A stretch of 36,356 bases of DNA from positions 1 through 36,356 of the forward strand of contig DVMC01000145.1 of assembly GCA_018715165.1 (NCBI GenBank), read 5' to 3'. This stretch comes from Limiplasma pullistercoris (GTDB lineage: Bacteria > Bacillota > Clostridia > Christensenellales > Aristaeellaceae). The translations under genes were made by a program, and so were the position numbers. This document shows, piece after piece, positions 1 to 7,992 of the stretch. Each line of letters starts with the position of its first letter. Position 1 is the stretch's first letter. The notes below the pieces were generated by a model. That model did no database searches. It was not told the DNA's origin and was given only the letters and a program-made list of their open reading frames with translations.

Positions 1-2076
1 ACTGTAGTTGATGGTCACCGCCGTATTGCCGTTGATGGACGTGGAGCCATAGGCCACCTTGAACGGTAGCCTTGCCATGGGCACGGTGCCCGTGTTCAAA
101 TTCGAGGCATTGTTGGCCCCGATATTGCTCCGGGCCAAAGCGGCATTGTTCGCGCCTGTCCCGCCATTGGCCAGAGGCACGGGTGTCGCCATGCCTGCGT
201 GAAATACACGAAACGTATAATAGCTGCCGTTGACCACGTCGCGCAGCACCAGTGCGTTGTCCCGGCTGGCTTCCGCGCCAGCGTTGCGCACTTCCACCAT
301 CCGGCGGTTATTGCCTGTCGAGTCCTGCCACGAGGAGAACGAGGAAGCGCCCACATAGCTGCCTTCGAATACCGTGCGGTTGGTCGTTCCGTTGTACGTC
401 GGCAGCAGGTAGACGGAGGGATACAGATAGCCCGAGATGCTCAGGTTGCCGGTCATGGTATCGCCAGCCTTCTTCACCGCGCCAAGGTTACTGCAGGCCG
501 ACGCCGCGGCGGTTGAGCCTGTGCCGCCCTGCGCGACGCCCAGCGGTTCGCTGAGTTTTACCGGCCAGCCAAACTCCACCGCGCCCGGCGTTTCGGCCAC
601 CTTGCCGAAAGCCACGCCGCTGCCGTCCTTGTAGAAATCCATCATCACCTGCTTGGTGCCGATGGATACCGTCTGCTCGATGTAGTAGAAAGCATCCTGC
701 AAACGCACCTTGAGGTCGTAACTGCTCAGCGCATTGAAGGTCTGGGACAGCAGCAGGTTAGTGGTGTTGACGCTGTAGCTGGAGGGGGTGATCGTCGCGG
801 CCTGTGTCCACGCGCTTGCCCCGGACGTCCTGTAATACACCACACAGGCAATCGTATTCTTCGTGCCAACCGGCGACACCGAACCGCCAACCGATACGCG
901 AACTCTCGTCCCGTCCATCTGGGGAGCTGTGCCCGCGCTGTTGCAGCGCTCCGCGGTGAATTTCGTCAGGGATGGCTGGGCGTAATCCAGTACGGAAATG
1001 GTTCTTGTGGTGGTCGTGACCCGCCCGCGGGAATCGGTCACGCTGACAGTCAGGGTATTGCTGCCTGCCGTATTCAGCGTGCCTGTGGTAAACGAGGACG
1101 TCGTATAGACCGTACCGCCCAACGTCGTGCGGTAGGCTGTGATCGAACTGCCCTGCGCGCCGGTGGCGGTGATGGAAACCTGGAGCGTGCTGCGCGTGCG
1201 CACATAGCCGCCAAACTGCGCGGCAATGCCCGCGGTTGCCTCGCTGTAGGTCAGCCCTGTAATCGAAGGCACCACCGTGGTCGGGACGTTCAGCGTAAAG
1301 ATGCAGCTCTTGGTGGAGACCAGCTTGCCGCCGACATAGGTATCGCACAGGAGCGTCCCCCAGCCGGAGGTGGCGTTGGGAATCTGTGCGGCCAAGGAAA
1401 CAGGCGGCGTCCAGGTGGTGGAATCCGCCACGCCCGTGGCGATGGTCTGGTTGACGGTAAAGAAGCTGTAACGCAGCGTGTGGGTGGCCGCGGTGCTCTG
1501 CCGGTTGGTGTAGATCGTCACCGCCGATCCCATGCTGACGGTATAGGAGGACATCGTGGGCTGGGACGCGGCTTCCTCGTAGGTCACCGTAATCGTGCAC
1601 TCTTCCCACTGCATGTAGTTGGTGGAATAGCCCTGGGAGCTTTTCACCGGGCTGGGATTGAACAGGCAGATGGTGTTGTTGCCCGCCGCAAAGTACGCGG
1701 CGAGATTGTTCAGCAGCGTGCCCGTCAGGGTATAGCTGCTGGTGTTGTTGTAGAACGCGCCGGTGAACGTGCCCAGCTCCTCGCCGTAGTAGTTCCCGCC
1801 GGTAACACCGGACTGCGACGCCGCCTGGTACTTCGACGCGCGGACATAGACGGTCTTGGTATGCCCGGTACCATAACCGGCCTGAGCGGCCACGACGCGC
1901 AGGGAGATGCCCGTGATGATCTTGTTTGCCAGCGCCATGCCGGAGAAATGGACGATACCCACGTAGTTGTAGGTGTTCTCGTAGTACTCCTGACAGGCCA
2001 CGGCGCTCTTGGCGTTGCTGGAGGACGAGGTTTTGCGGGTTCGCATGGACGCGCTGTAGGATACGGTTGTCGCCAT
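1..2076 (-). CDS. Partial tail fibre / DUF859-like phage tail protein (left-edge truncated)
   Basis: The frame is open without a stop from an ATG at 2076 to the first base of the window, so at least 692 residues are encoded and the C-terminus is missing. A Shine-Dalgarno-like GGAGGAAAC sits directly before the ATG, and the gene starts 10 bp after the end of the tail endopeptidase-like gene, which fits a host-facing distal tail protein. The middle resembles beta-rich, Ig-like Siphoviridae DUF859 proteins (Ser/Thr/Tyr-rich, with a segment reading FYKDGSGVAFGKVAE). The C-terminal part carries two fibre-type motifs, GVAQGGTGSTAAASACSNLG and PLANGGTGANNAALARSNIG, which in tail fibres mark junctions between trimeric shaft segments. 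Inference: it forms a fibre or side structure that recognises the host surface. The family assignment is from motif recognition only; the tail-protein role is more secure than the DUF number. Confidence 0.8.
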   Translation of the reverse strand, partial: MATTVSYSASMRTRKTSSSSNAKSAVACQEYYENTYNYVGIVHFSGMALANKIITGISLRVVAAQAGYGTGHTKTVYVRASKYQAASQSGVTGGNYYGEELGTFTGAFYNNTSSYTLTGTLLNNLAAYFAAGNNTICLFNPSPVKSSQGYSTNYMQWEECTITVTYEEAASQPTMSSYTVSMGSAVTIYTNRQSTAATHTLRYSFFTVNQTIATGVADSTTWTPPVSLAAQIPNATSGWGTLLCDTYVGGKLVSTKSCIFTLNVPTTVVPSITGLTYSEATAGIAAQFGGYVRTRSTLQVSITATGAQGSSITAYRTTLGGTVYTTSSFTTGTLNTAGSNTLTVSVTDSRGRVTTTTRTISVLDYAQPSLTKFTAERCNSAGTAPQMDGTRVRVSVGGSVSPVGTKNTIACVVYYRTSGASAWTQAATITPSSYSVNTTNLLLSQTFNALSSYDLKVRLQDAFYYIEQTVSIGTKQVMMDFYKDGSGVAFGKVAETPGAVEFGWPVKLSEPLGVAQGGTGSTAAASACSNLGAVKKAGDTMTGNLSISGYLYPSVYLLPTYNGTTNRTVFEGSYVGASSFSSWQDSTGNNRRMVEVRNAGAEASRDNALVLRDVVNGSYYTFRVFHAGMATPVPLANGGTGANNAALARSNIGANNASNLNTGTVPMARLPFKVAYGSTSINGNTAVTINYS

Positions 2077-2085
2077 GTTTCCTCC

Positions 2086-5067
2086 TTATCCGGTGTAGAT
2101 GACGGAGAGATTCCCGTTGCTCTGGGGCTCATAGGCAAACTTGCCGATCTGCAGCTTTGCCAGAATCTCGGCCTGCGTCACGTACAGCTTGTTGTTGGAC
2201 AGATACGCCACCTCGGTGTTGTTCATGTAGAAGGCCAGGCGGTCGTTGACCACGCGGAAGGTTAGCGGATTGCCGCTCTTGCCAATGGTCAGCCCGTCCT
2301 CGCCGAAGCTCATGTAGGTGCGGATGAGGGCAAGCTGTTCCTCAGTCAGCGCCTGGCTGGCGGCAGCATCCTCGATGACTTCGTTGATCTTTGTGACCGC
2401 CCAGGTGAAATTGCTCTCCGTCTGCTCGGCCAGGGTGGAGACCGTGGCACTGAGCTGCGCCACGTCATCCGCGCTGGCGTAGTCCCGCCGCACCTCGCTG
2501 CGGATCTCCTCGGCGGTCAGGGCAATCTGCGCCACGGCCTCGCCGGTGGCATCCAGCGCTTCATCCCGGGCGGTTTCCACCACCAGGCGCAGCGATTCGT
2601 TGCCGGAGATGTCCACAGCGTTGAGCTGGGAGATGAACGCTTCCGCGGCAAACAGGCTGCTCACGTCAATGTTGGCGGCCTTGATGGCCCCAATGAGCGC
2701 TTCGTCAGCAAAGATGGACGCCACGTTGAGTTCCCGAGCGGTAATGGTCTGCTCCAGCAATTTGCTTCCAGAGAGGGTATTGTCCGCCACATCGTCCTCT
2801 CCGACTTGCTTCTTTTCTGTGGAGACGGAGCCGTCCTCCGCGACGGAAAGCGCATAGAAGCAACCGTCCTCACCCCGGATCAGCAGCTCACCCACGGAGA
2901 GTGACGCCATGTTGGCTTCGGTGACCGCGAGGTCGGCTACATAGAGCTTACCGTTCACACCCTTCTTGATGATGGCTGTGCCGGTGGTCATATCCTTGAT
3001 GCGCGCCCAGTCTATGTCCGCGGTGCCAATGCTGGCGTTGACTAGCGTGGCGATGGAGGACTTGATTTCATCGATGCTGGCCCAGTCAATCTCGGCGTTG
3101 TTGATGTTGGCCGTGGTCAGCTGCGCCACGGCGATTTTGGCGATGGCGGCGTTCAGGTCGGCGATGTTTGCCCAGTCGATATGGGCCGCTTCAATGCTGG
3201 CGGAGGTGATCTGGGCAAGGGCAACGTTGGCGATCTGCGTGTTCAGATTGGCGATATTGGCCCAGTCAATGCTGGCCTGATTGATGTTCGCCGTCGTGAT
3301 CTGCGCCACGGCGATGTTGGCGATCTCTGCGGCCAGACCGCCGATGTCCGCCCAGGAGATGTTCGCGCTGTCCATGTTGGCGGTGGTGATCTGGGCCAGC
3401 GCGATGGTGGCCAGCGAGGCGTAGAGTTCGTCCGTCACGACGTGCCCGGCTGCCAGCTCCTCAATGCGCGCCGTGATGGCCGAGATGGCGTCCGCGTTCA
3501 GTTCGCCCACGGTCGCCTCGGCGATCTTGGCCCTGGTGATGCAGGCATCCTGGATGTGCGCGGTGGCGATGGCCGCCATGCGCACCTGCAGGGAGCCGAC
3601 TGAACCGGACTGCAGCTGTCCCGCGCCAACGGAGCCCATGGCCAGCTTCATGCTGGTGATGGAACCGCTGGCCAGCTGCCGGGCGGAGATCATGCTGCCT
3701 TCCAGGGTGGTCGCCGCGGTGCCCAGGGTCATGGCGGTGTACTTTTGCGTGAGGCAGTCGTAGGTGTACTGCGTCATGCGGAGCGAGATTTCCACACCGA
3801 TGCGCCGGGCCACCACGCGCACGCTGTCGCCGAGGTAGATGTTCTGGAGAAACCGGTACTGCCTGTACTCTTCGGTATCCGCGCAGTTGACGAAATCCAC
3901 CTTGAGCGTCACCGTGGGCAGGTCGCAGCCGTTTTCGTATTCGGTCTGCGCCGCGTTGCGCATCTCGGTATAGCACTGATCCTTCGATTTCTGTTCATCG
4001 CCCTCGGTGACTTCCTTTGCTTCCGGGACAGGAAGGTGGACCCACTTGGGATGCGTGTAAGCGCCGATATTCGGGCTGTCGATGTACAGCTCCGGTAGGT
4101 ACAGAATGTTGCCGTCCGCGTCCTCGCCGGTGGGCATGATGCGCGTGACCACGTTTGTGGCGTCCACATCATAGGAGATGCCGGTGAGGTTTTTGCCCTC
4201 CTGGATCTGCACGTCGGAATTCACGCCCACGCGTTTGACCAGAAACACATCGAACCAGTCCCGGGCCAGCTCGCCGCCGTACTTTTCCACGAGGCCGCCG
4301 TCGCCGAGGATGGCGTCCACGGGGTTGACGTTCTCGAATTTCACCTCTTCGGCAGTGCTGTCGAGGTCGGAATAGAAGGTGAAATCGTGCTCAGAAAGAC
4401 AGCCGCTGGCGATGCCCTGCGCCACATTTGCCCCAGTGGTCGTGGCAGACGGCTCATACTTGCGGATCATGTTGTCCATGAGGTCATAGAACACATGGCG
4501 GGCATACACGGTGATCTTGTCGAGTTCCGGCACGACGCGGTAGATGCGGAAGGGCTGGTCGCGCAGCTGACGCGGTTCTACGACTTCATTGACCGCCTCG
4601 CCCTGACCGGGCGTGACCTCGGTGCGCACATATTGTAACCAGTCGGTGGACATGTAGCCCTGCTTACCGTCCGGGGTGAGCATTTTGTACCACGAGGAAG
4701 TGGTCTTTTCGAGCAATACCACTTCCGTCCCATTCTTGTACTTCCCAATGATCTTGTACCGCGTGCCGGTGCCGGAGCGGAGCATGAGACGGGAACCGTT
4801 CGTCCTGACCTTCCATATCTCGCGCCTGACCTCAGGCGTGGCCTGCGTAATCATGGTAATGCCGGGCGTCATGGCGGCGGGCACGGGCGCGCGCAGGATG
4901 CAGCCCTCGACGAGACGATGCCATTTACCTGTCTCATCCAGCGGGTGTTCCAGCGTCAATTCCCATTCGCCGTTCAATGTTTCAGTTACGGTGCAGGACA
5001 TTGGCGCAACAGGGCCGAGGCCATTGCCGGAAAAGTCCGTGCTGCCCGGGGTGTAGACGCAGATCAA
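2086..5067 (-). CDS. Tail endopeptidase / tail-associated protein with SH3b domain and beta-helix-like repeats
   Basis: This 993-aa protein starts at a TTG (5067) preceded by GAGGTG at 7-nt spacing. Its N-terminal third resembles the prophage tail endopeptidase / minor structural protein family, which forms the tail-tip hub next to the distal tail protein. Residues about 87-148 look like an inserted bacterial SH3 (SH3b) domain, with motifs such as LMLRSGTGTRYKIIG and GKQGYMSTDWLQYV; these domains usually bind peptidoglycan peptides. Residues about 540-690 are near-identical 30-residue units of the type ANINxASIDWANIAxLNxQI, typical of shaft-like beta-helical segments. A further Ala/Glu-rich segment near residues 800-900 looks coiled-coil. 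Inference: a tail-tip protein that contacts the cell wall and may open it. No catalytic triad was identified, so lytic activity is not shown. It is cut off from the distal tail gene by the arsenic operon. Confidence 0.8.
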   Translation of the reverse strand: MICVYTPGSTDFSGNGLGPVAPMSCTVTETLNGEWELTLEHPLDETGKWHRLVEGCILRAPVPAAMTPGITMITQATPEVRREIWKVRTNGSRLMLRSGTGTRYKIIGKYKNGTEVVLLEKTTSSWYKMLTPDGKQGYMSTDWLQYVRTEVTPGQGEAVNEVVEPRQLRDQPFRIYRVVPELDKITVYARHVFYDLMDNMIRKYEPSATTTGANVAQGIASGCLSEHDFTFYSDLDSTAEEVKFENVNPVDAILGDGGLVEKYGGELARDWFDVFLVKRVGVNSDVQIQEGKNLTGISYDVDATNVVTRIMPTGEDADGNILYLPELYIDSPNIGAYTHPKWVHLPVPEAKEVTEGDEQKSKDQCYTEMRNAAQTEYENGCDLPTVTLKVDFVNCADTEEYRQYRFLQNIYLGDSVRVVARRIGVEISLRMTQYTYDCLTQKYTAMTLGTAATTLEGSMISARQLASGSITSMKLAMGSVGAGQLQSGSVGSLQVRMAAIATAHIQDACITRAKIAEATVGELNADAISAITARIEELAAGHVVTDELYASLATIALAQITTANMDSANISWADIGGLAAEIANIAVAQITTANINQASIDWANIANLNTQIANVALAQITSASIEAAHIDWANIADLNAAIAKIAVAQLTTANINNAEIDWASIDEIKSSIATLVNASIGTADIDWARIKDMTTGTAIIKKGVNGKLYVADLAVTEANMASLSVGELLIRGEDGCFYALSVAEDGSVSTEKKQVGEDDVADNTLSGSKLLEQTITARELNVASIFADEALIGAIKAANIDVSSLFAAEAFISQLNAVDISGNESLRLVVETARDEALDATGEAVAQIALTAEEIRSEVRRDYASADDVAQLSATVSTLAEQTESNFTWAVTKINEVIEDAAASQALTEEQLALIRTYMSFGEDGLTIGKSGNPLTFRVVNDRLAFYMNNTEVAYLSNNKLYVTQAEILAKLQIGKFAYEPQSNGNLSVIYTG
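3000..3440 (-). repeat. Tandem 90-bp coding repeats in the tail-tip gene
   Basis: The core cccag(t/g) recurs at 3081, 3171, 3261 and 3351, exactly 90 bp apart, with a shorter 75-bp step to 3006. Each unit encodes 30 residues with a conserved SWADI/DWANI core followed by an IAxIAVAQITT segment. The repeats are in frame, so copy number can change by recombination without breaking the gene. Confidence 0.85.
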
Positions 5068-5090
5068 ATAGAATCACCTCGTCGAGATAC

Positions 5091-5123
5091 AAAACACGCC
5101 CTCCGGTTTCGGAAGACGTGTTT
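5091..5123 (-). terminator. Rho-independent terminator after the arsenic operon
   Basis: Read on the minus strand this is a 14-bp stem (outer arms AAACACG and CGTGTTT, inner pairs with G-U wobbles) closed by an AAAC loop and followed by TTTT. It lies just past the arsC stop and before the next tail gene, so it closes the arsenic cassette. The T-tract is short, so efficiency is uncertain. Confidence 0.65.
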
Positions 5124-5137
5124 GCATTTGAAGTTTG

Positions 5138-5536
5138 TTATGGACGTGCCAGTTCCGCGCGCAGAGCCAGAACGCGTGCCTCAATTGCCCGGATGACCGC
5201 GATAAAAGCGTCGTCCGGCTTGCCGGTGGGATCTTCAAGCCCCCAGTCCTCCCGGCGCTTGCAGGGAAGATTCGGGCATGTCACGCCGCAGCCCATGGTG
5301 ATGACCACGTCCACCGCGGGAATATCCGCGAGCAGCTTGGGGCGCTGGCTCTTTTCCATGTCGATGCTGTAAAGCTGTTTCATGAGCCGCACCGCGTCCG
5401 GATTGATGGCGGCTTTGAGCGCCGTGCCCGCAGAATAGCTCTCAAAGGCGTCGCCCGCCAGCGCATGTCCGAGCGCCTCCGCGATCTGGCTGCGGCAGGA
5501 ATTGTGGACGCAGACGAACGCAACCCTGGGTTTCAT
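5138..5536 (-). CDS. arsC: Arsenate reductase, thioredoxin-coupled (LMW phosphatase fold)
   Basis: This 132-aa protein reduces arsenate to arsenite. The phosphatase-fold signature CVHNSCRS lies at residues 9-16, supplying the nucleophile Cys9 and Arg15. Three further cysteines at about 83, 87 and 92 (MGCGVTCPNLPC) are positioned like the resolving cysteines of thioredoxin-linked ArsC enzymes, and EDPTGK near 101-106 carries the general-acid Asp. The ATG overlaps the stop of the upstream thioredoxin gene (TGATG), so the two are translationally coupled; a TTG one codon earlier is less likely. The gene is the last of four in the arsenic operon and is followed by a terminator. Length and motifs are normal, so it should be functional. 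The assignment to the ArsC/LMW-PTP family is strong; the electron donor is inferred from the neighbouring thioredoxin-like gene. Confidence 0.93.
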   Translation of the reverse strand: MKPRVAFVCVHNSCRSQIAEALGHALAGDAFESYSAGTALKAAINPDAVRLMKQLYSIDMEKSQRPKLLADIPAVDVVITMGCGVTCPNLPCKRREDWGLEDPTGKPDDAFIAVIRAIEARVLALRAELARP

Positions 5537-5883
5537 CAAAGGCCGCGCTCCCTTTTGAGAATGGTCGCCACCTCATCGCGCTTGAGCACCTTGCCATAGC
5601 TGACCACCTTGCCGTCCACCACCAGCGCCGGGGTAGACATCACGCCATAGGCGGCGATGACTGAAAAGTCCGTAATCATCTCCACCGACTGATCCAGTCC
5701 CAGCGAAGCAAGCGCTGCCTTCGTGTTTGCTTCGAGCTCGTGGCACTTGGCGCAGCCGCCGCCCAGCACCTTGACGCCGCTTTCGCGCTTGGTATCCTCT
5801 GCCCGTTCCACGGATTCCGGTGTCGCGCCCGCGCCGCAGCAGCACGCCGTTTCCTTCTTCTTGCCCAGTCCAAACAGTGCCAT
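5536..5883 (-). CDS. Thioredoxin-like redox-active disulfide protein of the ars operon
   Basis: This 115-aa protein has a thioredoxin fold signature: GCAKC (Cys44, Cys47) as the redox pair and a cis-proline loop MSTPALVV with Pro85. The N-terminus adds a triple cysteine (ACCCG, residues 13-17), seen in 'redox-active disulfide protein 2' relatives, that might bind metal(loid) or target the protein. The ATG at 5883 has GGAGG 8 nt upstream. It sits 13 bp after the permease and overlaps arsC, a gene order known from Firmicutes arsenic clusters. Inference: it regenerates ArsC or handles thiol-bound arsenite near the permease. It is shorter and more divergent than housekeeping thioredoxin. Confidence 0.85.
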   Translation of the reverse strand: MALFGLGKKKETACCCGAGATPESVERAEDTKRESGVKVLGGGCAKCHELEANTKAALASLGLDQSVEMITDFSVIAAYGVMSTPALVVDGKVVSYGKVLKRDEVATILKRERGL

Positions 5884-5896
5884 GTTCTATTCCTCC

Positions 5897-6898
5897 TTAT
5901 ACAAACAAAAACTGCAATGCGTTGAACACATACCCGACGACGATGATGCCCACGGTACAAATCACAACAAACAGCGCCAGCAGCTTTGGACGAATGGCCT
6001 TGCGCAGCATGATCATTGAGGGCAAGGAGAGCGTCGTCACGCCCATCATGAAGCTGAGCACCGTGCCCAGCTGCGCGCCCTTCGCCAGCAGCGCTTCCGC
6101 GATGGGAATCGTGCCGAAGATATCGGCGTACATGGGGACGCCGATCACCGTAGCCAGGATCACGCCGAAGGGGTTGTTTCCACCCAGGAGGCTCTCCACC
6201 CAGCTTTCGGGAATCCAGTTGTGAATCAGCGCGCCGATGGCCACGCCCAGCAGAATGTACGGGAACACCTTTTTGAAGGTGGAAACCATCTGATCCCGAG
6301 CATAGAGCAGGCGCTCCTTCTGCGCAAGCGTCGGCGACTCGATGTCCACCGTGCTGGCATTGCGGATGAATGCCTCCACCTGTTCTTCCATGTGCAGGCG
6401 CTCGATCAGCGTGCCGCCCGCCACGGCGACGATCAGGCCCAGCACCACATACGCCACGGCAACCTTTGCGCCGAATATGCTCATGAGCAGCACGAGGCTG
6501 CCCAGATCCACCATGGGCGAAGAAATCAGAAACGAAAACGTCACGCCCAGCGGCAGTCCCGCGCTGGTAAAACCGATGAACAGCGGTATCGACGAGCAGG
6601 AACAAAACGGCGTGACCGTGCCCAGCAACGCCGCCACACAGTTGGCCCACAAGCCGTGAAAGCGGCCCATGATCTTTTTGCTGCGCTCCGGCGGAAAATA
6701 GCTCTGCACGTATGAAATCAGGAAGATCAGCAGGCACAGCAGCACGGTGATCTTGAGCACGTCATACAGGAAAAACTGCACGCTGCCGCCAATACGGGAC
6801 TGCGTATCCAGTCCAACGGCGGTCAATAGCTGATTGATCAGCGTGTTGAGCCACCGCATGCCCAACACCTGATCCTGAACAAATTGCCACACGCTCAT
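5897..6898 (-). CDS. ArsP-type / DUF318 membrane permease (arsenical efflux)
   Basis: This 333-aa integral membrane protein has about eight hydrophobic helices in two bundles separated by a hydrophilic loop near residues 155-200 (EQVEAFIRNASTVDIE region). The motif TPFCSCSSIPLFIGF (residues 96-110), with its paired cysteines, is the hallmark of the PF03773 permease family, which includes the ArsP exporters of trivalent organoarsenicals. Its start overlaps the arsR stop (ATGA), showing coupling. Inference: it exports arsenite or methylated/aromatic trivalent arsenicals made after ArsC reduction. Members of this family next to arsC and a thioredoxin gene are common in anaerobes. The exact substrate cannot be told from sequence, so arsP is not assigned as a symbol. 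Confidence 0.9.
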   Translation of the reverse strand: MSVWQFVQDQVLGMRWLNTLINQLLTAVGLDTQSRIGGSVQFFLYDVLKITVLLCLLIFLISYVQSYFPPERSKKIMGRFHGLWANCVAALLGTVTPFCSCSSIPLFIGFTSAGLPLGVTFSFLISSPMVDLGSLVLLMSIFGAKVAVAYVVLGLIVAVAGGTLIERLHMEEQVEAFIRNASTVDIESPTLAQKERLLYARDQMVSTFKKVFPYILLGVAIGALIHNWIPESWVESLLGGNNPFGVILATVIGVPMYADIFGTIPIAEALLAKGAQLGTVLSFMMGVTTLSLPSMIMLRKAIRPKLLALFVVICTVGIIVVGYVFNALQFLFV

Positions 6899-7197
6899 TT
6901 TACGACCTCCTCACCGTCCTGTGCACAGCGGCACACGAGGCCGTCGATGAACTGGCGAAAGGCTGTCAGCGTTTCGCAGTTCAGTGAATAGTGGATCCAT
7001 TTCCCTTCCTTACGAACGTTGACCAGGCCGCAGTCGCACAGCACCTTCATGTGATGCGACAGTGTGGGCTGGGTGATGCTAAATTGCTCCAGCAGGCGGC
7101 AGGCGCACATTTCACCCTCCAGAAGCGCCCTGACGATGCGCAGGCGATTGCTGTCGCCCAGCGCCTTGCAGATCAGCGATACATCCATTTCAACCAT
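6895..7197 (-). CDS. arsR: ArsR-family arsenic-responsive repressor
   Basis: This 100-aa winged-helix repressor carries the metalloid-binding pair CAC in GEMCACRLLE (Cys31, Cys33), placed as in the classic ELCVCDL motif, and a recognition helix ITQPTLSHHMKVL. Additional C-terminal cysteines (VCRC) could complete a three-thiol site. An ATG at 7227 would add 10 residues, but it lies inside the operator and only a few bases from the predicted transcription start; the ATG at 7197 has GGGAG exactly 8 nt upstream and begins at the usual family N-terminus, so it is chosen. It is the first gene of the operon and probably represses its own promoter until As(III) binds. Confidence 0.93.
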   Translation of the reverse strand: MVEMDVSLICKALGDSNRLRIVRALLEGEMCACRLLEQFSITQPTLSHHMKVLCDCGLVNVRKEGKWIHYSLNCETLTAFRQFIDGLVCRCAQDGEEVVK

Positions 7198-7215
7198 ACG
7201 CTCAACTCCCGACAT

Positions 7216-7260
7216 ATAGATTATCATCTATGCAAACGCATTATAGCATACGCATAGATG
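7216..7260 (-). promoter_or_regulatory. Probable ArsR operator (two inverted repeats)
   Basis: A perfect inverted repeat ATAGAT-4-ATCTAT covers 7216-7231. A second pair, the 9-bp arms CATCTATGC/GCATAGATG, lies at 7225-7233 and 7252-7260 and brackets the -10 box. Both overlap the predicted transcription start, the expected place for an ArsR dimer to block RNA polymerase. Binding is inferred from position and symmetry. Confidence 0.65.
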
Positions 7261-7268
7261 CGCGTCAA
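7240..7268 (-). promoter_or_regulatory. Sigma-70-type promoter of the arsenic operon
   Basis: On the minus strand a TTGACG -35 box (7263-7268) is followed after exactly 17 bp by a perfect TATAAT -10 box (7240-7245). The arsR start lies 43 bp downstream of the -10 box. The promoter sits between the distal tail stop and arsR, giving the cassette its own expression independent of late phage transcription. Confidence 0.85.
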
Positions 7269-7293
7269 TATGTCTATGGGACAGACGAAAAAT

Positions 7294-7992
7294 TTACAGA
7301 TACCTCCAGTTGGGCTTCACTTCGATCTTCGTCACATTGCCTGTCCAGCTGATCGCGTTCATGCCGGGCTTGAGGATGGGAAACTCCCCGCTCATGGCGC
7401 TGTTCATGCCCGTCGTGCCGGAGTAGGCTTCCTGTAATTCCGAATCCAGCGTAATGCTGCCGGAAACACCTTCCAGTTCCACGATGACTGTTCCCACCAT
7501 GAGCGTGATGTCGCCTGTGCCGTATACCGTGATGACCGGCTCGGAATACACGCTGCCGGGATTGTTGATTGTACTGGTCGAAGCGGTCAATGTCTCCACC
7601 GGCACATTCGCCTGATACCAAAACGGCTTGCAGCGGAAATTGACGGCAAAACTCCTGTGCGGATTCCCGCGCAGTATCTTCTCGAAGCTGATCTGGTTAG
7701 CGACGCGGGCATGGTAAAAGCCGCCCTGCCGGTTGGCAAAGGCGACTTTGCCGCTGCCCTTGAGCCATGCGGCAATTGCGGGAATCTTCGTGGGGTCGGA
7801 AAGGAAACACTGCGCGGTGAGCACCATGTCCTCGTAGACGTCCTCGCCCTCCAAAGTGGTCAGGCTGCCGGGACGACCGGGGACATTGGTGTACGTCGCG
7901 CGCTCGGAAGGGATCGTGGGCGGTGGCAGCTCCGAGACATGAATCCCATACTGTGTGCAGCGGACGCCGTTCCACTCAAACCAGTCATTCAC
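7294..7992 (-). CDS. Distal tail protein (Dit-like, phage tail family)
   Basis: This 232-aa protein resembles distal tail proteins of siphoviruses: an N-terminal half opening with MNDWFEWNGVRCTQYGIHV and containing TNVPGRPGSLTTLEGEDVYED, then a galectin-like beta-sandwich half. In the virion it forms the ring joining tail tube to tail tip. The GTG at 7992 is chosen because GGGAGG sits 8 nt upstream and the codon overlaps the upstream gene's stop (GTGAATGA); an in-frame ATG at 8013 has no ribosome site. It lies in the expected place after the tape measure. Its natural partner, the tail-tip protein, is displaced 2.2 kb downstream by the arsenic operon. Confidence 0.82.
   Translation of the reverse strand: MNDWFEWNGVRCTQYGIHVSELPPPTIPSERATYTNVPGRPGSLTTLEGEDVYEDMVLTAQCFLSDPTKIPAIAAWLKGSGKVAFANRQGGFYHARVANQISFEKILRGNPHRSFAVNFRCKPFWYQANVPVETLTASTSTINNPGSVYSEPVITVYGTGDITLMVGTVIVELEGVSGSITLDSELQEAYSGTTGMNSAMSGEFPILKPGMNAISWTGNVTKIEVKPNWRYL

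Noticed and set aside
758..2265. Open frames of 283 aa (minus) and 261 aa (plus) near the left edge
   Set aside because: Both are shadows of the partial tail-fibre gene, which stays open from 2076 to the window edge with fibre motifs.
5676..6737. A 353-residue minus-strand frame overlapping the permease and thioredoxin genes
   Set aside because: Out of frame with both recognised genes and lacking motifs; the permease frame has the CSCSSIP signature.
7213..7227. Upstream ATG starts for arsR at 7227 and 7215
   Set aside because: They lie inside the operator near the predicted transcription start and lack a Shine-Dalgarno site; the ATG at 7197 has GGGAG at 8 nt.
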